A program made the position numbers and the translations under genes. The notes below the pieces were generated by a model. That model saw only the letters and a program-made list of their open reading frames with translations. It did no database searches and was not told the DNA's origin. 64,000 nt of DNA from Lyophyllum atratum (lineage: Eukaryota > Basidiomycota > Agaricomycetes > Agaricales > Lyophyllaceae), in the NCBI GenBank assembly GCA_014905825.1, contig JACGCN010000037.1:434001-498000 (forward strand). The letters are read 5' to 3'. Positions 20,016 to 34,813 of the stretch are shown here, piece after piece (positions within the stretch are counted from its first letter, which is position 1; every line of letters begins with the position of its first letter).

Positions 20016-23000
20016 TCATATTGAAGGACCTGTATCTGCATCTGCACCATCACCATCCTCGAACGAAATACGACCCACGCAACGCGCCAGCATCGTCGGC
20101 GCGTCCGCCTCTTGCTCGACGGCGCCGAGGTCCCAAGCGAGGAAGCGCCGGCACACCACTTCAGCATCCTCGAGGTCGACATGTTCCTTCTCCGTCATCG
20201 CTTCGTCCAGGAGGCGCCCCAGTTCGTGCGCAGAGAGGAGGCGACTGATAGACAAGACAGAGAAGAGTACACAAGTGAAGACGGCCAGGGATGACAGACA
20301 GGGAAGGCCAAAACGTCAGATATTGACAGAGAGCAGGTAGAGGTAGAAATTTGCAATCAGAGGAAAAGGAACGGCGTAATTCCGCGAGACTGACCTGACA
20401 TACTGGGCACGCTGCATCAGCCTTGCAGGGACACCAAAAATCTCGGCGCATTTCGCAGCATGAGAGTCAAGGGAGAGGCCCTCAGCTACCCTAAACGGGG
20501 GGTGACGGCCACGGCAGATAAGTAGGTAAAGACAGTAAGCCGAATGGTGTCTATACATACCTGTACAGATATGTGATCTTCTCTCCAACCCCGACGCGCC
20601 GAACGGCACGGTGCTCCTCCGTCGTATCCGTTTCCATGTTTATGTCGGTATCCCCGCTGCTAGATTTCAGGTCGTGCCCTTGCAGAAGCGACCCATCGCT
20701 TGCTGTGAACATGACTTGCATGTGACGGAAGGCAATTGGGGAGTGATGTGGGTCGAGCAAGTCCGTGCGGAAGACGTCATGGAAATGTGTTGCGGCGAGG
20801 ACCTTGGGGCAGTCGGCTCCCCGTGTGAGGAGGTGCTTGAGGACTCCGCAGAAGAGACCAGCGCCGTCTGTGAGAAATTACCTTAGCCATGAAAATGCGG
20901 GATGGGACGCAAAGTACGAGCCTGTGGAGAGCGTGCCTTTTCCGAACTCATCTAAGAGAACTAGAGAGCGGGCCGTGCAATTGCGCAGCGCTAGAGAAAC
21001 TTGATTCAGGTCAATCATAAATGCGGATTGCACCTGACAAGAAGATCAGGATAAATTAAGTCACAGCGGAGCGTGATTCGGATACCCTGGAAACTGACTC
21101 TCGCGTCGAAATGCGCGTGAATACTACAAGCAATGTTAAGCTGGGGTGTGGCAAGTGAGAAAGAATAGAATACTTTTGTCGACTATGCCAAGGGTAGCCG
21201 ACTCGGCTGGAACGAAGCTATGTGGTTATAAGCGTACGGCATACGCAAGGCCACGCATATGACGGAATCGTACCATCCTATCTAAACAATACGGAGACAG
21301 TTAACAATATACATGCTCGCACAGGGTGAGGGAACCTCCCTGCGCCATATACTGGATCATTGCAATCTATATGTGACGTAAATCGCCTCCCTTACACCAA
21401 GAGAAAGAGTTTAACCTGCTTCAAATACACGCTCTGCATTGGGGCACGTATCCCCGTCATGGACGCGTAACACGTGGCATGGGATGCAAACACACCTTGC
21501 CACACGCGTTAGCTCCTGTGCAGAGCAGCACACCGTTCCATTCCCCTTCTGTACTGTCGTCCGAGTAGGGACCTCGAAACGCGGCACCCACCCCTGCGCC
21601 CCCGGCGAGCCGTGCGTCATTTGGCACGAATGTGTCAATAATCTGCTCTTGTAACGGATGTCTAGGGTAACATGCAAACGCAAATGAGTTGGCACTGACA
21701 TATGGAAAGCGGCATTATTACCTTCCTTGATTAATGTCAATGACGTTGTCTTCCACCATATGTGGGCGGTGGTAGTCGTACATCCGCGAGGCCTCCGCAA
21801 AAGAGAGAAGGCAGTCCAGCTCGGCGCAGACATGGCATGCTTGGCCAATGGCCGCATCGTACACGACTATCTCGTCAAGCAGGGCTTGGACAATTTCGAT
21901 CTCACGGTCGACAATGGATGAATGAAGATCGCCGATATGGATATCCATGTCTTGTTTGAGGCGACTCTTTAGAACAACTGAAGGTAGCACAGGGAGATCT
22001 TATCGCTCACCGTGCATTTCTTGAGATTTGAAGTAAACATGTGCGCTGAAATTAATTAGCACGGAAGAAATTGTTAAGCATAAGTACACATACTTCGAGG
22101 AAAACTGATCAATCATGACTGTTAGCTACATCTGCGATAAGGTGGTCGTGTTCCTTACCTGAAAGCTCCACCCTTCGATGACTTGGATTCCTTTCTCTGT
22201 TTGCCACTCTTCCAACATCGGAACACAAATGAGGAAACCTACAACATAGCCAGTCATTTGATTAAGAAGATTCTATATGTCGGTCATAAGCACTAACCAA
22301 GCTGTGGAAAATAGACAACATTGAGTGATGAAGCGTAGTCACGAGGGACGTTCTCGCAGATTTGCTCTGCAACTTTGGACTAGGGAAGGACAATCATAGT
22401 TTAGAAGCCAGTATGACATATATACTCACAAGAACGGAGTCGATGCCGTGGTATACATGTTTCCTGTTGTCGAGCTCTTCATCGATGTGTGAGCGAACAC
22501 ACACCCTTGAGGCGTTCGCAGATTCCTCCCAATCTATCTTAAAACGGAAAAAATCCAGCAAGTTATGATAGGAAAAGAGTTGCGACCGTACTGTTTCGTT
22601 GATTTTGCGACCGATCTCTTTAAAATTCGCTATATCTAATACAGAGAGGAGCTTCCAACACAGAGTGTAAGAAATTGGAACGTTGACCAAAACGACCGAC
22701 CTTTTCAACGACGTCGACATTAGCTGCTTTATGCAGTTCAATCGATGTGTCTCGAAGCATTGCTGAATGAAAAGTAAACTAGAGATGCATATTTCAGCAC
22801 GGTTCTAGGGCTGGCAAAGAAGAGGCAACCTTGACTAAGCCTTGCCAGTCCGACACTTTTGCTCTCCCCGTTCTCATGATGCCTAAAATCCGAGGTACGT
22901 TCTTTATCCCCTTGAGATGGCCATGCATCACATTGGCGACCATGATGTTCTCAGAGCGGAGAAAACATTCAACAGCGTCGTGACGCTGATTTATAACAGT

Positions 23001-24373
23001 GAGAGAGAGAGAAGGTCGTAATAGCCAGGTGCGGAGGAGCGATCGCCCTAAGCTAGTTTGCGTAGCATTCAAGGTGCCTACAAGCTATGGTTCACCACAG
23101 CAGAAATACGTATCGTACTAGCGACGTACCGAAAAGCGACAGACCTTCCTTTGTTTTGTCGGAATGAATGGACGTATGGCTTTCATTCTCGAAAATTTGA
23201 AGCGAACTAGATGGTGCTTAGTGAAATAGCCATCATAACAGAATCGCCACCAACAATAGGGCATCTGAATTTATCTGCAATACTTGGTCCCTGTCCGCAT
23301 AATGAGCACCGCAATTTCAAATATCAAACGAGGCTACTCGCAGGGAAAGAACCTCTATCTCACGAACGTCCAGCCCCCCAATCCCATTATCATCGAGATC
23401 ACTAATAGCACGCTCACGGATAATGTGATCGAGCAATGCTCCAATTGACGCCATCTGAAGGGGGTACGCAATACAATAAGTAATAGATTGGAGGGACAAA
23501 ACAACCCTTCCTTACGCAAAGCGGGGAGGATTCGATTGAAGCAAAGTTTGATAATCTGATTAATGCATTCCATCGTTTCGTCGTCGGGTCTCCACTGGCA
23601 TCCCGGCGAGTCCGCATGAAATCGTAAGCGTTTCTGGAATTTGAACCGACATTAACAGAGTCAGAATCTAAACTCAAATCCTCTTGAGGCAGATCGGACA
23701 ACAGGCGAAGGGAGAGCAAGCGATCGCGTCCTTTAGACGGCGTGAAGTCCTTGTGGGGTCGTATCTGAAACACGCCACTGGTCATCTCCACTATTGAACA
23801 CGTCAATATATGCGTGTCCACCCTGTGTTAAAACTGACTGTGATCTCGTAGTGTGTCCATAAACTCATCGTCAGCCTTCGAGCTCGTCAACACGATATCA
23901 GGATTAGATTGTTCTAAGACTGCAGACAAATTCAGTATGAGTCCAGGTCTGACGGAAACTAGAACTCAACGCATGGTGGTGAGATCGAAGTGCGGTGATT
24001 CCTGGGTGTCCTCCAGGACGTAAAGGACACACTTGACGGTATCGTAATAAGCGCATCCCACACGACCACTGCGGATCAGCTCAGTGCGAGGCGACCAAAT
24101 TACGCTTGAAGTAAGCTCACAGCTTGCACCAGGCAGCTAAGCAAGTCTGCGGCACTGAGCATGGAGTCAGGCCCTGGAGAATGATTATGATACCTTGTCC
24201 AGTGTCGATCCTTCCTCATCTTCCGATTCGGTGAATTCGGTGGCGACCTCGGTGGTTTGCGCGCTTTGCTCCCACCTGACCTTCTTCCTTACACTTTGAG
24301 AATGCTCCGAGTCTGAGGAGTCGTTCTCTTCGGAGTTGATCGAATGCTTGACCGGTCGATTTCTGGCGGGCAT
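20016..24373 (-). CDS. MSH5: Meiotic MutS homologue MSH5
   Basis: Partner of MSH4 in a clamp that stabilises meiotic crossover intermediates. Start [20 protein letters not shown] at 24373; the first exon is acidic. Many small exons follow. The lever/core region gives [20 protein letters not shown] and [36 protein letters not shown] and [10 protein letters not shown] precede the Walker A exon ([11 protein letters not shown]). Then come [34 protein letters not shown] and the Walker [13 protein letters not shown], typical of MutS. ATHFHDVF is the conserved His switch. The tail has [18 protein letters not shown] and [20 protein letters not shown], characteristic of MSH5. It ends in an acidic [13 protein letters not shown]. 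No mismatch-recognition domain I is visible, as expected for MSH4/5. Confidence 0.93.
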
Positions 24374-24857
24374 GTTAAATACCGGTGAGCAGTAGGCAGA
24401 AGCGCATAGAAATGGAAATTGCGTGTCGTGGCGTGGAGGAATAAATCATCTGCGTCGCGTCGCTGTGAACCAACAAGTGACATTGTAGCAGCATGTGATG
24501 TGACATGTGAAATTCAAGTTCGTTCCAATATAATATGGATCCGCCGTCCTGCGGGAGAAAGCTCGCTACGCAATCCGAACCATTTGCGCAAGGCTAAGTA
24601 TGTACTCGATAACGGGTGATATCATTGAATTTTTTTACACAAATCGATAGCCATACAGTAGAACAATAATATAGCCAAGTTCCAGGTGCAAAGCATCAAA
24701 ATTGAACGCGCTTCAGACGATATACACCTCGAGACAAGTTTCAGTGGCTTTTGCGAAAACGGAATTTGTATCTGTTTGTCCCTCTGTTCAGCCCTTAGAG
24801 ACGATTGCTCGCTTCGCTCGCAACTAATTGAATTTCGAAGGAGACCATAGGTTGTAT

Positions 24858-26186
24858 TTACTTCCCTACCTTGAGGATCTCTTTTGCGTTGTCGCCTGCA
24901 ACTGTTAAGAGGGTGAATCAATAGGTGTGAATTTTCTTTATGTGCGGCTGAACTCACCATTAAGAAGCAAGCTTTGGGAATCTAGCATAACCCTGTTTCC
25001 TGATGTTGCCAAAAGGTTCGCAATCTCGCGAGCTGCTTCCAACCGCCGGAGCTCAAGGAAACCCTTGTTCGTACGCATAGATTCTCCAATGAGTTCAGCA
25101 CTCTTGGCTTCACCCTGTGCACGAACAATAATTGACTATGATTGTGTGTTATTAGTGTGAAGGATGATTAAAGTTCTAAAAAGCGAACCTGTTTCTCTTG
25201 GATAGCTTGGTCAACAAGGAAAGCAGCACGAAGCGCTGTTTGTTGAGCAACCTAGAGATGGTTTAGACATAGACCAACGTGTAACAAGAATGTCATACCT
25301 GTTTAGCCTCAACGGCGTGCGTGAACTCGGGGGAGAAAGCTACATGGGTAATAGAAACGTCGTCTAGAACAAGATTGAATTTGAGGGCGCGGTCGGTCAG
25401 GTTCTCCCGAACAAGTCGCGAGACCTGTGAATGAGTGAGTGAGTAACATGGCCACTAGCCTAAACGACGTACATGTTCTCGTTGCGTAATTAACTGGCTC
25501 GCATTGAACTGGGCGACAACACTCTTGAGGACCTCATTAACGATGGAAGGGAGTACCCTCTCATCGTAATCTTTTCCAAGTTCGCGGTAGATAGTTGGCA
25601 AAGCTTGGGTGGAAGGACGCGAGAGTACACGACACGTAATATTCACCATCTGCAAATCTTGAGCAGTACAATTCAGCACAAGCGCCATTGAAGGTGTACA
25701 CTGGCGCACCTTTCGTTCCAGTCAGACTCGCAACATTACGTGGCTTTGCGCGGATGTCGAAAATGATCGGTGTCTCGAACCACGGGAGCTGAACAGAGTG
25801 TCAATATGATCGTGAAGCGTGCTGTACGGGTGGCTCACGTTGAAGTGTGTTCCTTCGTTGTAAATTTCCTGCTTGATGCCATGCAAACTGAAACAACCGC
25901 GTTTGCGTTCTTCGAAGTGAGAGGGTTTGAGTTACTTACCGAGTGTACTTGATGGCACGGTGACCTCCATCGACTTGAGTCCAGGTCAGAAATATGACAG
26001 AGACAGAAACTGAATTCACGCACCATTGAACAGACTCGCGTTCAAGGCGAAGCCACCGGCAACAAGGGCTATGAGAAGGCCACTGCCAGCAAACAGACCC
26101 TTGGGAGCTCCGGGCATAGGCCCTCCACCTCCACCTGCAGCCTTCAGTTGATTGGCAAGCCTTCGGAATGCTTCCTGTCCGTTCAT
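24858..26186 (-). CDS. PHB2: Prohibitin-2
   Basis: Inner mitochondrial membrane scaffold forming rings with prohibitin-1. Start at ATG 26186-26184: [17 protein letters not shown], then a glycine/proline stretch and the single membrane anchor [20 protein letters not shown]. Exons give [118 protein letters not shown] and the coiled-coil [20 protein letters not shown]. The last exon gives [12 protein letters not shown] and stops at 24858. Asn-Ala-Ser in [11 protein letters not shown] is the standard PHB2/PHB1 core. The N-terminal basic-glycine segment points to PHB2 rather than PHB1. Confidence 0.95.
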
Positions 26187-26350
26187 GGGTGATAGACGAG
26201 GTAGGTGACTTTTGCGGTGGTTCCCAGGCAGTTGCCAAAAATGGAGTGTGACGTGAAATTTCCAATTTCGAGTTTTATGAGAGGTCACGAGTTGCCATCT
26301 CCCAATAATCCCTTCGACTCCGACATTGCTCGGTTCCTTGGAAGTCAAAA
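26187..26350. promoter_or_regulatory. Compact bidirectional promoter, prohibitin-2 / PQ-loop transporter
   Basis: Only 164 bp separate the two divergent ATGs. No TATA element is evident. Confidence 0.55.
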
Positions 26351-27530
26351 TGCTGGATTCTCATGACACCCTTAGCAGCATCGTGCGTTCTCCATATTGG
26401 TATGATTTTGGCAGAAATAGTGATGGCGGGCTAGCTTGGTTGGGTCTCCATTGCTTGTTGGTGTGTACCTAAACCAGTCGAAAATCCTTATCTACACTGA
26501 CCTGTAATACTGATACCACAGGATAATTGTCTACTCTCCCCAAATATACGAGAATTACTCCAATCAGTCAGGCGAAGGCCTGAGTATATCTTTCGTCGTG
26601 ATATGGCTCATCGGTGACCTGTGTAACTTGGTAGGAGCTATCATAGGGGGTCTTCTACCAACCGTCATCATCCTGGCGCTCTACGTGAGTCACAAGTTCG
26701 TACTCTCAAAGATGAGAGGTAAACTGTGTCACAGTATACTGTGTGCGACCTAATCTTGTTAATCCAAATTTACTACTATCGTTGGAGACGAAGCAGACAG
26801 TTGTTACATCCCCCTGAACAACAACCGCTGTTGCACGAGCCTCGCCCAGAACACGTCAAAAACTCGGTCCTCCTTGCGCGATACACTGCTGCCCTATTTT
26901 TTGTAGTCGTCGTGGGAGTACTCGCTTGGTGGATTCGCGACGTCACGAACGCGCGACCAACACCACCGCCAAAACATTATGGCTGGGAAGTACAAGCCTT
27001 GGGCTGGACCAGTGCCGTCCTCTACGTGCGTCCTCTAGTATGTTATATTGGCTGCCATCCTGATGTACCTTTCTGGATTCAAGCTAGGGGCCCGGATACC
27101 ACAAATCAGTTGAGGATGTTATGGTCCCCATTTGCGTTTTTGTTGCTGACCCATCGATAGATAAAAACCTGAAAACACGATGCGAGGGTCTGTCGCCCGC
27201 CCTCTTTTTCTTTGCGATTTTCGGCAATGTGACATTCGCATTGTCGATCTGCGCTAAAGGCATTGATCGCCAGAATTTGATCGCGAATTCGGGTTGGTTG
27301 GCAGGTGCGCGCCGTTTTACAAGAAAGGTCTCTGTCCGCTGCTTACGGAGATATATTAGGGAGTGCATTGACAGTCTTTCTGGACGTATTCGTGAGTGCG
27401 AAATGTCGGCATTTCATGTTCATTCCCTCACGCACTCCACCTGTCATGTCGTGATACTTTTCTGAGCAGGTTCTTGGTCAAATATTTTACTATCGCTCAG
27501 CAGACAGGTCGGCTGGGGCGTCCCAGTGAT
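26351..27530 (+). CDS. PQ-loop repeat transporter (vacuolar basic amino-acid exporter family)
   Basis: Seven-helix vacuolar/lysosomal amino-acid transporter of the Ypq/PQLC2 family. ATG at 26351 gives MLDSHDTLSSIVRSPYWYDF. PQ-loop 1 is SPQIYENYSNQSGEGLSIS followed by FVVIWLIGDLCNLVGAIIGG. A basic cytosolic linker (YYRWRRSRQL) and LLARYTAALFFVVVVGVLAW follow. PQ-loop 2 is LGARIPQI, spliced to TRCEGLSPALFFFAIFGNVT. The last exons give LTVFLDVF and VLGQIFYYRSADRSAGASQ with TGA at 27528-27530. Both diagnostic Pro-Gln pairs are present. Internal splice points near 27025-27170 are inferred. Substrate is inferred from the family. Confidence 0.88.
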
Positions 27531-28261
27531 TATAAGACCATTTGGCCGGTCAAAAGTACATACACCATTTTATTATCCATAGATGATTGCCACGTAGCCC
27601 AGTAAGCCCCGACATGCCCCTTGCAATGCAATCCAAGTAGAGAATCCGAAGCATCACTATTTTGCCAGTTCGCCAAATGGATCTGCGAACGCTTATCGGT
27701 TATTTGCGAATCAGTCTTTAAGGCGTGGCCGACCCAAGTAAGCGGATTGGAAAGAGTTCGAATGCCGAACTGACGAAAACAAACGTGAACTTTGCAAACA
27801 CGTCGCCTCGTTTTCTCCCTCGTGTTGAAGATGCTCATTATTTTGTCCCACGTTGCAGGTCAGCCATCAGGCGTTTCTGGACCTATGCCCCGCCACGATT
27901 CAGATATTGGCATGCTTTCCGCCTCGTGCAGGTGTCGGAACACAAGGGTAGAACTTTTGGGCAGGAACATCTTTATCAGTACGCGATCGCTCAGCCAGCC
28001 CCTTATAAGCCTCGGGAATGTCCAACTCTCTGTTGCCATGAGCCTGTTGCCTCCCTTTTGCTGTGTTTAGGGCATAATCAAGGTGCGCTCCTTCACAAAG
28101 CAGTCCCGATCGACGTCGGAATGACAATAGGCCGACAGGACTCGAAAGGCTTCCAGTAGGCCGCAGATACCATATCAAGCTAGTACCGTACCGGAGGGAC
28201 ATCCGCTCCATTTCAGTATATAAGCAGCGTCTACAAACGATACGCCTCCCTTGGGCGCTTC
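27531..28261. other. Intergenic, unassigned
   Basis: 731 bp. A plus-strand frame of about 140 codons (27725-28159) starts at GTG and lacks ATG; minus-strand frames of about 100 codons overlap it. Neither has a motif or a convincing codon pattern, so I call no gene. Confidence 0.4.
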
Positions 28262-30067
28262 ATGTCGAGCATCCCAGTCCGTGTAGTTACGAGCTCTTTC
28301 ACGTCGAAGAAACGGCGGGCTTCGGTCCGAGCTCCGTACCCCTCCCTGTCACCTCTGAAGAACTGCACACCAGGTGCCGATGAAATATGGATTTCACGAA
28401 GCGCGCCAGCAATATCGATCCCACTCTTACGAGAGGCTCTTGACTCCTTGGATTCCAAGATGGCGACCTTGATGAGCCAGCGGCACGAGTTGGAATCGCA
28501 CTTGGAGCAAGCGGTCCGCCTGCAATCCCCTGTGCTGCGTCTTCCCAGTGAGCTTTTGTCGTCGATTTTCGTCATGGGAGTTTTGGGAATAGGGGAAGAG
28601 GATCCAGTGATGGTATCGACCTTGATGCTCGTTTGGTACGTCTATTTCGTCGTATGCTCATGACGTTCTGTATATTGAAATAGTGACACTCTAGTCGGTA
28701 TTGGTCGGAGGTGGCGCTAAACACCCCAACCTTGTGGGCTGAAATCTCCGTAAGCCCCCACGACTCGCTCGAGAAGGCACGGCGGAAGCTTGAGCGCTCC
28801 AAGTCGTGCCCACTTGACATCACTGTTAACTTCGGGCCAAAAATGGAATACACAAGCAGTATCACCGAGCATGTGATTCATGCGATGGACCTCATTCGGC
28901 CTGCGCTATGGCGGACGAAGTCTTTTTGTCTCAGCGTGCCTAACCGTCCCCAAGCTCACGCAGCACTGCTACGATGCCAGGAAGATGCTCCCCTCCTCGA
29001 AATATTATCTATTCACATATTTCACTCCATGCAGGACGACACATACTCTTCACCTCCTCTTCCCCTCTTCAATGGCTGCACACCGCGGCTTCAGTCATGT
29101 TCACTCACATCGTTCAATTTTGGCTGGGATCACATGCTCGTATCTCGGCTTCGTGTCCTCAAGCTAGGTGGCTATTTTAACTCGTTCACACCATCAGCAA
29201 GCACTCTTCTGGGTATTCTTCAGCAATGTCCGGATTTAGAAGAGCTAGCCCTCCGAAACATGTCCAGTGTTGACTCTGATACCTGTTTCTCGCGTTCCGA
29301 CGAGTTCGATCCCTCACCACCGTCGAAACTCATCCGGCTACGCAGGCTCAAGAAGATATCCTTCTACTATTCTGGCGTTGGCTTGACACGTCAGCTCATG
29401 AGCCAAATCGCCTTTCCAAGTTTAGAGTCCCTGGAAATGTGTTACTTGGAGAATGTCACACCAGTGCTCCATCTTATTTATTCTCAAGCGTTGGCGCGGC
29501 TTCCGTTGCGTCATCTCCGAATAGAGACGTGCTTATTCAACGAGATAAAGCTTCTCAACCTCTTGCGTCGACTGCCTTCACTCATAACTCTCGAAGTTGT
29601 GGACGTGGAGGACGCGTCGTCAAACCTTCTGAAAGTGCGTGCAATATGCTGAGGCATAGCAGACTCCGTTGATGTTTTTGTAGGGTCTTTCGTCTTCACA
29701 GCCTTGGATTTGCCCACAATTGGAGGCGCTTACTGTCGATGGATGCACTGCCCTTGATTGGGACTCTCTTCGCACCTTCGTTGAATCCCGTCTGCCCGCC
29801 AATCCTCATGCTTATACCCGGTTCCCCAGCTCTCCCGTGTCCATCTCATCGTCTGCCTCCGCCGCAGCGCTCGCACATTGCAAAGGTCAGGCTCAACCTC
29901 GGAACGGTCATCTCGCAGCAGCACAGATCCCCCAACGTCTACGCGCCATTGACGTCACGAGATGCAGCCAAATTAGCAGAGAAATGGTCCAATGGCTGCG
30001 AATGTACGTGGCCGATGTCAAGTGCGAACCAGCGAAGGGTGTGTGGGGTGAGGCTATTCAGCCGTAA
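28262..30067 (+). CDS. F-box/leucine-rich-repeat protein
   Basis: Agaricomycete-type F-box protein. Exons 28262-28635, 28695-29633 and about 29684-30067 join in frame. After a basic N-terminus, a coiled-coil (IPLLREALDSLDSKMATLMS) leads into the F-box: VLRLPSELLSSIFVMGV. The intron join gives MLVCRYWSEVALNTPTLWAE, the typical C-R-x-W-x-x-V-A-x-x-T-P-x-L-W end. LRR-like segments follow, e.g. LRVLKLGGYF, CPDLEELALRNMSSVD, FPSLESLEMCYL, RLPSLITLEVVDVE and PQLEALTVDGCTAL. It ends LRMYVADVKCEPAKGVWGEA. It has no TPR, unlike the F-box gene at 5252, and is not a close paralogue of it. Role in SCF ubiquitin ligase is inferred. Confidence 0.87.
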
Positions 30068-30302
30068 ATTCTTTATCTCCTCTTCGCCAATCTTCCTCGA
30101 ATAAACGAACATTCGATCATATGAACGTGTTATGCCGCATTTTCGATACCCCCCACACAATGTTTTTATTTTCTGTAATTGTATCATAGGAAGAACATGG
30201 TGTATTTGTACAACGTCGAAATGAAGGAATTATTACCATTCATCAACTTTACACCCGGGTATCGTACTCATCTATAGATTCCTCCCGAAGGCCGAACGAG
30301 TG

Positions 30303-31460
30303 TCAATCGTTCATATAAGCCAGCAATCCTGTCCTATCTGCCTCCTCCCGTTTGTGCTGCGCAGTGAATCCCCTCTTTCCACGGCCGTATTTCTGCTTCC
30401 GCCGGCGGCTCTCTTCTGCAGCTCTGATATGCGCCGTCATCGCCGCAGCGTTGTGGGTTACACGCTTTTGAGAAGCCTTGTACGGGCCCACAGTCTTAGC
30501 CTTGAGACCAATGCCTAAACGATCGGATTTGAGGACTGTTGCGATGGGTGTAAGAAGAGCAGTCCGGCCATGTAGGTCCGGTCGATTTGTGCGAGCAATC
30601 GATGTGGGCGGGAGCTCAGTCTTGACGTTCGCGCTGGACGCTGGTAAATCATCCTCCTGCTCCAGTTCGGAATCTGATAATGTAAGATCTATAACATCAA
30701 CCTGCCGCAACTCAGTCACATCGTCATGTCCTGCCATAGTGACCTCTAAGGTTTCTTGCTTCACAGAAGCATTCTTCTCGTCCTCCAACAACAGCATATC
30801 GTCGTAAGATACAACGGTTGGTTGACGCACTACGTCTGGACCGAGTGGTTCACCTTCACTCCATCCACTTCGCTGCATCATGGCGAATCCTTTGTTTGAG
30901 GGACCGATCTCAAGCCACACCGGGGGTTTAAACCTCCCCTCGGCCGAAAGTAGGGGAGGATCTCGCGCGATGATGTCAGCTAGTGTTGGTGGGGACGTAT
31001 GGCGAGTCGGTTGTGTTGAAGGATCCGATTGTATAGCATTGAAGATGAACCAGTTGTTTTTATTCTTTTTCTCTAGCAGCTTCGGAGCTGAGGGTGATGG
31101 AGATGCTGCTGTTTCACCGTGCCGAGCGAATCGTGGTTTGTATTCTGGCTTCTCTTGATTTTCGGAACGATTACTGGTTAATGTGCGGTACCAACTGGAT
31201 AGGTCCTCGGCTGTAGCTTGGCTCGGTGGCGATAATGCTGATGAGGAGCTCGCATATGCGTTTCCAGAATCCCAGTCAGGCGATGGCAGTAGGGCGGGAA
31301 CGAATCGAGGAGGTGGAGCAGGAGGAGGTTTAAACGCTCTATCAAACTGCCAGGATTCTCGGGAGTCGGTGTCATCTGGGGGTTGGCTGGTGTCGCGCGG
31401 GGGCAGTCTTTGCTCCGGAGGGTCATAATGGGAGTATATGGTATGACTGACAGTGGCCAT
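30303..31460 (-). CDS. G-patch protein, GPANK1-like, with SUMO-interaction-like motif
   Basis: Single-exon coding of about 385 residues from the ATG at 31460 (MATVSHTIYSHYDPPEQRLP). The frame stays open upstream to 31655, but that part reads like untranslated sequence. The N-terminal half is Pro/Ser-rich and probably disordered. The G-patch lies in the middle: LEIGPSNKGFAMMQRSGWSE then GEPLGP, and, after a long insert, PIATVLKSDRLGIGLKAK and KRVTHNAAAM. The split arrangement and KRVTH ending resemble GPANK1-type proteins. The insert contains VDVIDLTLSDSELEQEDD, a textbook SUMO-interacting motif (V-I-D-L-T followed by acidic/Ser residues). The C-terminus is very basic (RRRKQKYGRGKRGF). G-patch proteins usually activate DEAH helicases; the partner here is unknown. 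Confidence 0.8.
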   Translation of the reverse strand: MATVSHTIYSHYDPPEQRLPPRDTSQPPDDTDSRESWQFDRAFKPPPAPPPRFVPALLPSPDWDSGNAYASSSSALSPPSQATAEDLSSWYRTLTSNRSENQEKPEYKPRFARHGETAASPSPSAPKLLEKKNKNNWFIFNAIQSDPSTQPTRHTSPPTLADIIARDPPLLSAEGRFKPPVWLEIGPSNKGFAMMQRSGWSEGEPLGPDVVRQPTVVSYDDMLLLEDEKNASVKQETLEVTMAGHDDVTELRQVDVIDLTLSDSELEQEDDLPASSANVKTELPPTSIARTNRPDLHGRTALLTPIATVLKSDRLGIGLKAKTVGPYKASQKRVTHNAAAMTAHIRAAEESRRRKQKYGRGKRGFTAQHKREEADRTGLLAYMND

Positions 31461-31851
31461 CGTGGTGAATGCCGTTGGGCGAGTGGTGGTTACAAAACGA
31501 GTTAAGATCATTACATTGGACAAGCCCTGCTCAAAGCTGTTGCCAAGCCGTACCAAACAGAAAGCTGTAAGCAAGAATTTGAGCAATATCCGCATTCTGC
31601 GATCGTCGTAGCAAAGCACTGTTTTGTATCCATTCCATGTATACTCTATAGCCACAATTAGAAATTATATAAACAAGGAGAGACCAAGGAGTTGTGAGGA
31701 CGAAACGCGAGAGTTAGGTTGTGTCTAAGTCCGACAAGGAGTGCAGGACCCAGGTTATCTACAGGGATTATATATACTGGAAAGAGCGAGGTATTTAGTG
31801 AGGGGATATATGATATATATGGCGGCAAAAAGATTGAGTTGTAGGCGCCAT

Positions 31852-34042
<2,191 letters not shown>

Positions 34043-34813
34043 TCTGGGAGCTAATGGCGCCGTACGAGAGATTTGTGTTTAGGATTGAGGGTCACTGAGG
34101 AGAAAGCCTGCTTTCTTGGAGTTTGTTGGAAAGTAGGATATTGTGGACTCAGTAAATTCACGCTGTCAACTCAACGGTTCTGAATTGGGCATAGCAACAT
34201 GTACATTCTTTACGTAACCTCAGGCACCCCGTCCGGGGCCCGGAATCAAATCCTCCCACATATGGGGCCCTATGGGCCCTCGGGAACACTGACCCATCCT
34301 CCTTGCACCTCGAACCCGAGCTGTTCGTATATGCGAGTCAATTCTACGATTCCGAGGGCTCAGGATGCGACAAATGACTGGATGTGACTCATGGGTAAGA
34401 CATCGTTGCCGAGAAGATTCGCGGCAACGAGGGTCCAAATCGATGTGATCGTCAAGGTCCCCAGGGAGAAATGCCGGAACTGTGGGAGAGGAGGCATGAA
34501 ACACTTATGCGCAGGCTGCGATAACGCTGCGAAATGGCGCAACTTGGTCTTCATGCACGCTGATTCCTTGATGTCAATCAGGAGATTGACTGCTGATTGG
34601 GGTCTTATGGGGCATAAATCTAATCAGATAACGCCTTATCCGGCCAGGATTCTTACCCCGGCAACGTAAGGAAGCTTACGATCACGCGCCGCATGTCCGT
34701 TCATATAAGTGCCTGGCGTAGCCCTTCTGGCAAGTCTTGAACTTGTTTCCTCATCCATTCGTTTCTTTATTTCCTCTCTGGAGTGAACCTCCCCACCCAC
34801 TCTCCGTTCAGCC
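34043..34813. other. Intergenic between kinase and ABC transporter
   Basis: 771 bp, divergent promoters. GGGCCC occurs twice within 15 bp at about 34264-34279, giving a small palindromic cluster. Frames up to about 95 codons show no motif. Confidence 0.45.

Noticed and set aside
27725..28159. Plus-strand frame of about 140 codons as a gene
   Set aside because: Starts at GTG without an ATG, lacks motifs, and overlaps equally open minus-strand frames.
34220..34504. Minus-strand frame of about 94 codons between kinase and transporter
   Set aside because: No motif, sits in a divergent promoter region, and contains the GGGCCC palindromes.
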